Below, piece by piece: positions 38,001-44,025 of a DNA stretch of 44,025 nucleotides (positions are counted from its first letter, which is position 1; each line of letters begins with the position of its first letter). A program made the position numbers and the translations under genes. Origin of the DNA: Acinetobacter calcoaceticus. GTDB taxonomy: Bacteria; Pseudomonadota; Gammaproteobacteria; Pseudomonadales; Moraxellaceae. The notes under the pieces are model-generated. The model saw only the letters and a list, made by a program, of their open reading frames with translations, searched no databases and was not told where the DNA came from. The stretch is from contig NZ_SLVJ01000014.1 in NCBI RefSeq assembly GCF_004345325.1, positions 61,407 to 105,431 of the forward strand, read 5' to 3'.

Positions 38001-39644
38001 TTAATTCAGGTCATTTTTAGGCGGACTTTGTATATCAGTATCATTTTTATCTGGGTCATTTGGCCCTAGGTCCACCGCACTGCTTGGCGTATGGAACTCC
38101 CCTGCAGTTGGAGTTACTGTTGAAGATTCAGATTTAGGTGAATCTTTTGCCAATGGATCTTGGTTTTTGGCACGATCCATCAAATCAGTCAACAAACGCT
38201 CAGCAGGTTGACGTCCACCGAGACCAAAGGCCACAGCGAAGGCCACGGCAACTGCACCCAAAGTGAGACCAAAGGCTAAGTTCACGATAGAATCTGCGAT
38301 ACCCATGGCTTTTAGACCCATGGCAATGACTAAGCCCATGATCAAAACACGAACCAAAGTGGCTAAGCATTTTGAACAGCTATATTCGCCGCGTTGCACC
38401 ACATTGGCGACGATATTGGCCAGCCAGAAACCGATCACTAAGATCACTGCTCCGAGCAAGATGCTGGCACCGAATTGGATAAACATCGCAATCAGTTCGC
38501 TAATCTGATGCAGACCAAGACGATTAGCAGCCTCAGATACGGCAAATAACATGGTGAAGAATACAATCAGATAACCCATCACTTGAGAAATCTTGGTTTG
38601 ACCCAGGTAGCTTTGCACTTCAAGTTTTGCTGGAATCTGATCAACGCCCGTGCCTGCAACTAACTCGGTCAGCAAGCGTGCCACAAAGCGCGACACCACA
38701 TAGGCCAAAATCAGGATCAAGGTCGCTGCGATAATTTGTGGAATGGCATTCATAATCTCATACAACATTGCTGTCGCTGGATCAGAGATTGCACGTACAC
38801 CTAAGGCTTCAAAAGCCACGATCAATGCGGTGATGATAATCAAGGCAAACACAAAAGAACCAAAGAAACGCGCCAAACTTGAGTTTTTAAATAGCCCGAT
38901 TTTCTCTGCACTTTGCTGAAGGTTCAGGCTATTACACAGGCCTTCCACGATACCACGCACAATTTTTGCCAAAATATAACCGACAAATAATATGACCCCG
39001 GCCATAAATAGATTTGGTATAAAGGCGATGGCTTCGTTGAGCATACCCTGCACCGGCAGCAACAAACCCGTTAAGCCTAGAATCGACAAGATGATCGGCA
39101 AAAATAGTAATAAGATCAACCAGTACACGATATCGGCGATGTTTGAACTAATCGCAGAGACACCTGCTTCGCTACTGAGCTTTTCATCTAACTGCGTCTT
39201 GGCGAGGGTTTTACTTAGCCCCGCGCGAACCAAGCGCGCAATTACCCAGGCAATGAAGCCAATGATCACTGCAGCAATAAGATTTGGCACAAAGCTTAAG
39301 AATTGACCAATCATAGAACTCAAAGGAGCACTGACACTACTGATATTCAGTATATTTAAGGCAGCGACGACCACAATGATCATGATGAACCAGAACACAA
39401 ATTTAGCCAAAATGGTTTCATAATTCGGCGACGGCTCCTCCGCTACAGCATGGCCTGCAGCATTGGATAATTTGTGGTTAATATTTAATTTTCTAAGGAT
39501 TTTTCTGATACCAGCAGCAATGATCAACGCCAATATCCAGCCAATGATGAGTATGGCAACTGCTGCGATAATCGGCTGAAACTGATCCCAATAGTACATA
39601 AAATCAAATTTTCCAGTGAATTCTGGACTCACATAATCATTCAT
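38001..39644 (-). CDS. Mechanosensitive-type channel with repeated TM-helix domains
   Basis: A 547-residue multi-spanning membrane protein. It consists of four to five related units, each a helix, a short loop and a helix. The units are marked by SFVPNLIAAVIIGFIAWVIARLV, AFIPNLFMAGVILFVGYILAKIV, NAIPQIIAATLILILAYVVSRFV, FIQFGASILLGAVILVIGFWLANIV, then FGLTLGAVAVAFAVAFGLGG. The units fit the conserved TM-helix repeat family annotated in mechanosensitive channels. The last Gly/Ala-rich helix resembles the MscS pore helix. The usual MscS cytoplasmic beta domain is not evident, because the protein ends in about 50 polar residues. A single gene with its own terminator. Confidence 0.8.
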   Translation of the reverse strand: MNDYVSPEFTGKFDFMYYWDQFQPIIAAVAILIIGWILALIIAAGIRKILRKLNINHKLSNAAGHAVAEEPSPNYETILAKFVFWFIMIIVVVAALNILNISSVSAPLSSMIGQFLSFVPNLIAAVIIGFIAWVIARLVRAGLSKTLAKTQLDEKLSSEAGVSAISSNIADIVYWLILLLFLPIILSILGLTGLLLPVQGMLNEAIAFIPNLFMAGVILFVGYILAKIVRGIVEGLCNSLNLQQSAEKIGLFKNSSLARFFGSFVFALIIITALIVAFEALGVRAISDPATAMLYEIMNAIPQIIAATLILILAYVVSRFVARLLTELVAGTGVDQIPAKLEVQSYLGQTKISQVMGYLIVFFTMLFAVSEAANRLGLHQISELIAMFIQFGASILLGAVILVIGFWLANIVANVVQRGEYSCSKCLATLVRVLIMGLVIAMGLKAMGIADSIVNLAFGLTLGAVAVAFAVAFGLGGRQPAERLLTDLMDRAKNQDPLAKDSPKSESSTVTPTAGEFHTPSSAVDLGPNDPDKNDTDIQSPPKNDLN

Positions 39645-39810
39645 TGTTATACCTCGTAGGTCATTGCTTAGTGCAATATTTATTAATTGGAGAATTTCGA
39701 GACGTTATTTTTCCAGCATTTTCTTACAGCCTATGACTCAACCATAGTAATAGTGTGTTTTTTATTCAACAAAATGCAGCATAATTACAACAATTTCTTG
39801 GGCTTAATTT

Positions 39811-39845
39811 AAAAAAAAACTCTATACATCCACAGGTATAGAGTT
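39811..39845 (-). terminator. Terminator of the 47-residue membrane protein gene
   Basis: AACTCTATAC (39818-39827) pairs with GTATAGAGTT (39836-39845). On the minus strand a run of about nine T follows. It lies 80 nt past the stop of the small ORF at 39925-40068. Confidence 0.8.
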
Positions 39846-39924
39846 ATTTGAGCCCAGATTGATCCAGCGCGTAAAACCTAAAGATGTACTGGAGTCTTCA
39901 CGATAAAAAGACCCTTTATATACA

Positions 39925-40068
39925 CTAAAAAGCTTTAGAAATCATATGAATAAGCATAGAGAATAAAAACAATCCCACCAAGATCAAGATATAAACTGGT
40001 AGGCGTTTTTTCTTTTGCAAATCCTCAGCGCTGGTCACATAAGTCGGTTTTGAAAAGTCATGTTGCAT
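39925..40068 (-). CDS. Small single-helix membrane protein (47 residues)
   Basis: A 47-residue protein from ATG 40068 (MQHDFSKPTYVTSAEDLQKK) to TAG at 39925. AGGTG (40075-40079) is properly spaced from this ATG. After a polar N-terminus come KKKRLP and one membrane helix VYILILVGLFLFSMLIHMI, ending in SKAF. A ribosome-binding site, a terminator downstream (39811-39845) and sound protein composition all support a real gene. It is too short for most gene finders. Family not recognised. Confidence 0.7.
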   Translation of the reverse strand: MQHDFSKPTYVTSAEDLQKKKRLPVYILILVGLFLFSMLIHMISKAF

Positions 40069-40234
40069 CATTTTCACCTGTCGATTGAGCCATCGATGGG
40101 TTTTATGTTAACAATGCGGCTAGCAGCACAGTGTTGCGATGTGTTAATTATTTTATTCGATCGTAATCATGCGACGGCTTTAAACTGTGCGATTTAAGCT
40201 ATACTAGCCGCCCTGTTAATTGATCTGATTTGAT

Positions 40235-40657
40235 ATGGCTTACCAACGGCAAAGTGTCACGCTTGATTTGGACACCGACCTTCGTCATGAATGTTTTATA
40301 CACCATAGCCGTGATGGGCATTTGATTGGGATTATCGAATTTAGTAAACCGAGTGAGGTATTGCAATGGGGCGATATCGAGTACTTTCGTCGTCGCAGTG
40401 ATGAGTTTTCTGTGATGCCTTTCCCTGACTGTATCAACGCCATCGTGATTGATATTCGTAACGTCAATGCCTTATTAGACCATGAAGTTCCAGTCATTCC
40501 TTGGCGCCTGATCGAAGAAGACTGCCCGATCCGATTGATCGTACCCCATGATCGCTTAGAACATTATGCGGGATTGTTTGAACCGACTTGGCTCAACAGT
40601 GATGTTGAAACAGCGATCGCTGAATTACGTGAATTTATGGATATGTTTGTTCATTAA
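40235..40657 (+). CDS. Hypothetical cytoplasmic protein (140 residues)
   Basis: A 140-residue soluble protein with no signal peptide. Alternating strands and helices (NAIVIDIRNVNALLDHEV, CPIRLIVPHDRLEHYAGLF, VETAIAELREFMDMFV) recall the STAS or anti-sigma-factor-antagonist fold, which is a weak impression only. Its ATG at 40235 follows a TATACT -10-like hexamer (40200-40205). It lies convergent to fpr. I do not recognise the family. Confidence 0.7.
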   Translation: MAYQRQSVTLDLDTDLRHECFIHHSRDGHLIGIIEFSKPSEVLQWGDIEYFRRRSDEFSVMPFPDCINAIVIDIRNVNALLDHEVPVIPWRLIEEDCPIRLIVPHDRLEHYAGLFEPTWLNSDVETAIAELREFMDMFVH

Positions 40658-40734
40658 TCAATGCATTAACGCTGAATGATCATGTCTAAGCTAAAACTGT
40701 ATTCAGCGCCGCATGCCTTGGTGCACCCTATAAA

Positions 40735-41496
40735 CTACCAATAGTTTTCGACTGCGATATTACCTTCACCGCGACGGTTCATATTTAAACCACGGGCTTT
40801 TAAAGCTTCTTTGGTGTCATCGACCATCTGCGGATTACCACAGAGCATGATATGGGTACTCTCGGGATTGAAGGCAGTCCCAGCCGCTTGCTCTAGTTGA
40901 CCATTTTCAATCAAGATTGGTAAACGGTCATGCAATTCGGCTTGCGGATCTCGGGTGATAATCGGCAACATTTTAAAACCCTGATGCCCTTCCGCAAAAT
41001 TTTCAACGATCTCTTGTATGCGATCGATATAAGCCAGCTCAGCTGCACTACGCACACTGTAAACCAAGTAAATCTGTTGATATTTTTGCCAAGTCTCAAA
41101 ATCTTGCAACATCGAGATAAATGGGGCCAATCCAGTGCCTGTGGCCAATAACCACAGATCTTTGGGTAGAGGTTGTTGATATCGAGCTAAGGTAAGAAAT
41201 CCATAAGGTATTTTTTCTAGATAAAGCTCGTCATCAACTTTTAAATGCTGTAGATTCGACGTGAAAGCGCCATCTGGCACCACGATAGAGAAAAACTCCA
41301 AGGTCTCATCAAACGGTGAAGACACCACAGAATAGGCACGTACCACCAAATCATCTGCAACCTTTAAACCGATTCGGGCAAACTGCCCTGCGGTGAATTT
41401 AAAGTGTGCTGGGCGTGTCATCGTGAAACTGAATAAATTGTCGGTCCAACGATGAACAGAAAGCACTTTTTCTAAAGTATATTTATCTAAAGACAT
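40735..41496 (-). CDS. fpr: Ferredoxin-NADP reductase
   Basis: A 253-residue FAD enzyme transferring electrons between NADPH and ferredoxin or flavodoxin, used in oxidative-stress defence and Fe-S repair. FAD contact is in VRAYSVVSSP. NADP contacts are LLATGTGLAPFISMLQD and MLCGNPQMVDDTKEAL. The C-terminus GNIAVENYW is close to the bacterial Fpr VEKYW-type end. It is divergent to the LysR-type gene, an arrangement known for fpr and finR in pseudomonads. Confidence 0.94.
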   Translation of the reverse strand: MSLDKYTLEKVLSVHRWTDNLFSFTMTRPAHFKFTAGQFARIGLKVADDLVVRAYSVVSSPFDETLEFFSIVVPDGAFTSNLQHLKVDDELYLEKIPYGFLTLARYQQPLPKDLWLLATGTGLAPFISMLQDFETWQKYQQIYLVYSVRSAAELAYIDRIQEIVENFAEGHQGFKMLPIITRDPQAELHDRLPILIENGQLEQAAGTAFNPESTHIMLCGNPQMVDDTKEALKARGLNMNRRGEGNIAVENYW

Positions 41497-41579
41497 GATT
41501 TGTACGTGGTATCAAAGACTGGGCTCATGGTAGCATGACTCTAAAATGAATGAATATTTAAAATGTTAAGGCACTATAC

Positions 41580-42458
41580 ATGCGCATGACTTTACGCCAA
41601 TTGGCTGTTTTTGTAGCAGTTGCTCAAGAAGGTACCGTAACCAAAGCCAGTGAAGCTGTACGTTTAACCCAAAGTGCGGCAAGCATGGCACTGGCGGATC
41701 TTGAAGATGGCTTAGGCGCACCACTGTTTGACCGCTTAGGCAAACGATTACAACTCAATGATTTAGGCCGTTTTTTACTCCCCCAGGCCTTGGAAATACT
41801 GGGTCGTTGTGATGCCTTTGAACAAGCCGCTAAAGGTGAATTACAAAGTGTAGATCTGCGTATTGGGGCAACGCTGACCATCAGCGACTATTTAATGCCA
41901 GATTTAATGGCTGACTTCCTCAAACTGCAACCTCAAGCACATTTACAACTTCAAGTCGGTAATACCCGACAAATGATTGAAGCGGTCAATCAGTTTCAGC
42001 TCGATTTAGCCCTGATCGAAGGCTCATGCCATCTGCCACAATTGCAATGTATTCATTGGCGTGATGATGAGTTGGCTGTGTGCTGTGCGCCTGAGCATGC
42101 CTTGGCGAAATTAAACCGTCCGCTCACCCCACAGGATTTTAATCATATCGAGTGGATTTTAAGAGAGGAAGGTTCAGGTACTCGTGAAGTGTTTGATCAT
42201 GCCATCTTAAGAGATATTCAAGATGCTAAAATCCGCCTCACCCTAGGCCATAACGAAGCCATCTTAAAAATCGTGGCCGGTGGTTTGGGCATGTCCTGTA
42301 TTTCAAAACTGGCCATCGAACCCTTATTACACAGTGGTCAATTGGTGATCTTAGAGACACCTTTTTGGCAATTGGCGCGTCCCCTGTTTATGCTGGTGCA
42401 TCGTCAAAAATATCAAGGCCCGGGTTTAAAAGCCTTTATCACGTTCTGCAATGAATAA
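41580..42458 (+). CDS. LysR-type regulator, FinR-like
   Basis: A 292-residue LysR-family regulator. The winged helix-turn-helix is MTLRQLAVFVAVAQEGTVTKASEAVRLTQSAASMALADLEDGLGAPLFDRLGKR in outline, and the substrate domain follows from about residue 90. In Pseudomonas putida, FinR activates fpr under oxidative stress from a divergent position. Gene order here matches, so the same role is inferred. The start is ATG 41580 with AAGG 8 nt before. ATG 41586 is an alternative. Residues typical of LysR co-inducer binding are not determinable. Confidence 0.82.
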   Translation: MRMTLRQLAVFVAVAQEGTVTKASEAVRLTQSAASMALADLEDGLGAPLFDRLGKRLQLNDLGRFLLPQALEILGRCDAFEQAAKGELQSVDLRIGATLTISDYLMPDLMADFLKLQPQAHLQLQVGNTRQMIEAVNQFQLDLALIEGSCHLPQLQCIHWRDDELAVCCAPEHALAKLNRPLTPQDFNHIEWILREEGSGTREVFDHAILRDIQDAKIRLTLGHNEAILKIVAGGLGMSCISKLAIEPLLHSGQLVILETPFWQLARPLFMLVHRQKYQGPGLKAFITFCNE

Positions 42459-42472
42459 CACTATACAGCTAG

Positions 42473-42500
42473 AAATGAGCCAAATTTATGGCTCATTTTT
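42473..42500 (+). terminator. Terminator of the LysR-type gene
   Basis: AAATGAGCCA (42473-42482) pairs with TGGCTCATTT (42489-42498), with more T following. It lies 14 nt after the stop codon. Confidence 0.85.
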
Positions 42501-42586
42501 ATTAAAGCTTTAAGGATAGTGTAAATAATGCTGTGCGGCTAAATAACGGATACTCAACTTAGTATTTTAAGTTTTTAAATAAGTCA

Positions 42587-42715
42587 TCACTTTAAATATT
42601 CCTTTTTTACCCGCATATGCGCTGGAACAGTCTTGAGCTCAAAATATTGATGAATCGATGCATCAACAATATAGGGATCATCTGTTTCAATCTGACATTC
42701 TTGTTTATTATCCAT
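42587..42715 (-). CDS. Hypothetical 42-residue ORF coupled to a broken gene
   Basis: A 42-codon ORF with ATG 42715 and TGA at 42589-42587 (MDNKQECQIETDDPYIVD, then ASIHQYFELK and TVPAHMRVKKEYLK). The ATG overlaps the TAA of the preceding broken frame (sequence ATGGATAA), which is typical of translational coupling. The product is acidic then basic, with no membrane segment. The family is not recognised. It may be a small partner of the gene decayed just upstream, or a fragment. Confidence 0.4.
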   Translation of the reverse strand: MDNKQECQIETDDPYIVDASIHQYFELKTVPAHMRVKKEYLK

Positions 42716-42900
42716 ATTTGACCCCAGCTGCTACTGTCGTCGGTCCATTAAAGCTATACTCGATCTGATCTTTATCATTATGGCCGCTCTTAACTCATAC
42801 TCTTTAAAACCAAAGAGCTTATCTATTGGGGCCACATAAACAAACATTTTTCCCAATCTAATATTTTAATCTCACCAGTTTCATCGTAATGCTTTTTTAA
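42716..42900 (-). pseudogene. Broken gene fragment of unknown family
   Basis: On the minus strand three consecutive frame segments look protein-like and would join: KKHYDETGEIKILDWEK, then VYVAPIDKLFGFKEYELRA, then NDKDQIEYSFNGPTTVAAGVKYG ending at a TAA. Two frameshifts separate them. The start is missing, since the AT-rich sequence of the next gene's 3' end precedes. I do not know the family. It fits gene decay near an insertion sequence. Confidence 0.4.
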
Positions 42901-42929
42901 TCAATATATTTAAATTACTAAATATATAA

Positions 42930-43655
42930 TTATGTTTTCTTTTTTTTAAAAAAAGCAACTCCACTATAAACCAAACATATAAACTTGAGTATAATAAAAT
43001 TAAACAGCAATGACAAAAAGAAAATTATAATCAAATCATTAGTTGCATCACTTTTAGAGACAAAATTCCCAAAAATCACTGGAATACTTTTCACAAAAGG
43101 AGCAACAAAAAATAAAACCACCGACAAGGGCAGCAACAACACTGTGTACAACATGCTCCCGTCACTCATCTTTACTTTGACTCGATTTTGATTAATTAAA
43201 GATACCTTTATATAATGATTTTTTTCACCAAAAATATCTTCAACATGGTAAATAGTTTTTTCAAACCCTTTATCAAGACGCAAAAAAACTCCATTTCTAT
43301 ACAGTGCACGATAATCTAAAAAAACCAAAGAAAAAACAAAAACATAAAAATAAATAAAGAATTCCAATGAATTTGAATAAAAATATAAATAATAAATTTG
43401 ATAAAACATTGCTATAGCGATAAAATAAATAACAACCAAAAAAACATAAATAAAATAAGATAAAGCGGTTTTAATAAAATAGCTATAAGTCACAATCACT
43501 GCAGAAAAAATAACAGAAAACAACGACAAATATACCACACTCTCTGTTAAGTAAAAAAAAACACTCCCAATACCGGTTAAAATAACCCCCATATTAAAAT
43601 TACTTACATTAGCCTTAAAAGAATTATCAAACTTATCAACCAATATATCATTCAT
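42930..43655 (-). CDS. AT-rich multi-span membrane protein of unknown family
   Basis: A 241-residue membrane protein with four to six helices, very rich in Phe, Tyr, Ile and Val, encoded in DNA clearly more AT-rich than the rest of the window. It has a soluble section in the middle (DKGFEKTIYHVEDIFGEKNHYIKVSLINQNRVKVKM) and ends in Lys (FFKKKKT). The start at ATG 43655 (MNDILVDKFDN) has no clear ribosome-binding site. Family not recognised. Its base composition and its place beside an insertion sequence suggest recent transfer. Confidence 0.6.
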   Translation of the reverse strand: MNDILVDKFDNSFKANVSNFNMGVILTGIGSVFFYLTESVVYLSLFSVIFSAVIVTYSYFIKTALSYFIYVFLVVIYFIAIAMFYQIYYLYFYSNSLEFFIYFYVFVFSLVFLDYRALYRNGVFLRLDKGFEKTIYHVEDIFGEKNHYIKVSLINQNRVKVKMSDGSMLYTVLLLPLSVVLFFVAPFVKSIPVIFGNFVSKSDATNDLIIIFFLSLLFNFIILKFICLVYSGVAFFKKKKT

Positions 43656-43749
43656 TACAGAGCCCTAAATAATAAAAAATCTTAAAAAATAAGAATGAAA
43701 AAGCTATACCCCCTATACTGATTATTTTTTGGCAGATTCTCCCAGATAA

Positions 43750-43899
43750 CTTAACCACGCTCGACATAATTTTAAAGTTATTCGTCAACTTCTAATATTA
43801 TCAGGTATGTCATTTAAACGAACCCATCATAGCTTGAAAAAAACAGATCAGACAGCATTCAAGCAAACTGAACAGGCTTACAGTGTTCCGTTGCTATAG
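43750..43899 (+). pseudogene. Remnant of an IS630-like transposase
   Basis: An open stretch from a TAA at 43747 to TAG at 43897 reads KVIRQLLILSGMSFKRTHHSLKKTDQTAFKQTEQA near its end. This is like the IS630 region SLKK-x-D-x-x-x-F. Start and catalytic end are absent, so it is a fragment. A second IS630-type start follows directly. Confidence 0.4.
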
Positions 43900-43951
43900 C
43901 TAAATACCAAACTTAGGATACAATGTCTATAATTTCGAGTTCATGCCCATT

Positions 43952-44025
43952 ATGCCTAAAATTTACTCAGTGGATTTACGTGAAAAAGTGATGCAACTTT
44001 ATCGCGAAACCAACCATAAATCTTG
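43952..44025 (+). CDS. Transposase, IS630 family (5' end only)
   Basis: ATG 43952 starts MPKIYSVDLREKVMQLYRET, the N-terminal helix-turn-helix of IS630-family transposases, and continues off the window. An in-frame ATG at 43943 adds three residues. The catalytic DDE part is not in view. The preceding 50 bases (about 43890-43940) probably hold the element's left end. Confidence 0.7.
   Translation, partial: MPKIYSVDLREKVMQLYRETNHKS

Overview
The window looks like a chromosomal segment of an Acinetobacter-type gammaproteobacterium (Moraxellaceae). This is judged from moderate-to-low GC, from housekeeping proteins (DapE, ProS, Dcd, Mrp, MetG, Fpr) that read like Acinetobacter versions, and from a cluster of secreted proteins of a kind I associate with that genus. 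No database search was possible, so the genus is an inference.

Layout. 1-470: four tRNA genes (Val-Asp-Asp-Val, minus strand) behind a near-consensus promoter. 739-6263: core genes (YbaN/DUF454, DUF1853, an entericidin-like lipoprotein, dapE, a solitary PilH-like response regulator with a small upstream ORF, proS). 6301-10335: an arsenic resistance operon, arsR-arsC-acr3-arsH-arsO, whose last gene is frameshifted. It is bracketed by an 18-bp inverted repeat and an 8-bp direct repeat, which suggests an inserted unit. 10368-18402: five secreted proteins, all minus strand, sharing a short motif just after the signal peptide. Three of them form an operon, and three end in the same Cys-x6-Cys spacing. 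18781-25332: dcd, a LysE-type exporter, mrp, a DUF4440-like protein, a LEA-like hydrophilic helical protein, and metG divergent from mrp. 25441-28923: four paralogous small four-helix membrane proteins, three in tandem, with an exported protein and a second LysE-type exporter between them. 29016-31366: an M15-type peptidase lipoprotein, a methyltransferase, and a decayed copy of the peptidase. 31823-35370: a TetR repressor with a 20-bp palindromic operator, followed by an EmrB/EmrA-type efflux pair. 35462-42458: PLP-dependent D-cysteine desulfhydrase/ACC deaminase-like enzyme, BaiN-type flavoprotein, two small membrane proteins, a TM-helix-repeat mechanosensitive-type channel, and the fpr/finR-like divergent pair. 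42587-44025: an AT-rich end with a broken gene, a membrane protein of unknown family, an IS630-like remnant, and the start of an IS630-like transposase that runs off the window.

What works together. The ars genes form one arsenate reduction and arsenite export unit under ArsR. TetR, MFS and membrane-fusion genes form a drug-efflux unit, with no outer-membrane partner here. Fpr and the LysR protein match the fpr/finR arrangement of pseudomonads. The least explained parts are the secreted five-gene cluster, the four-helix membrane family, and several very small genes (47, 47, 42 and 70 residues). The first three of these small genes are below usual ORF cut-offs.
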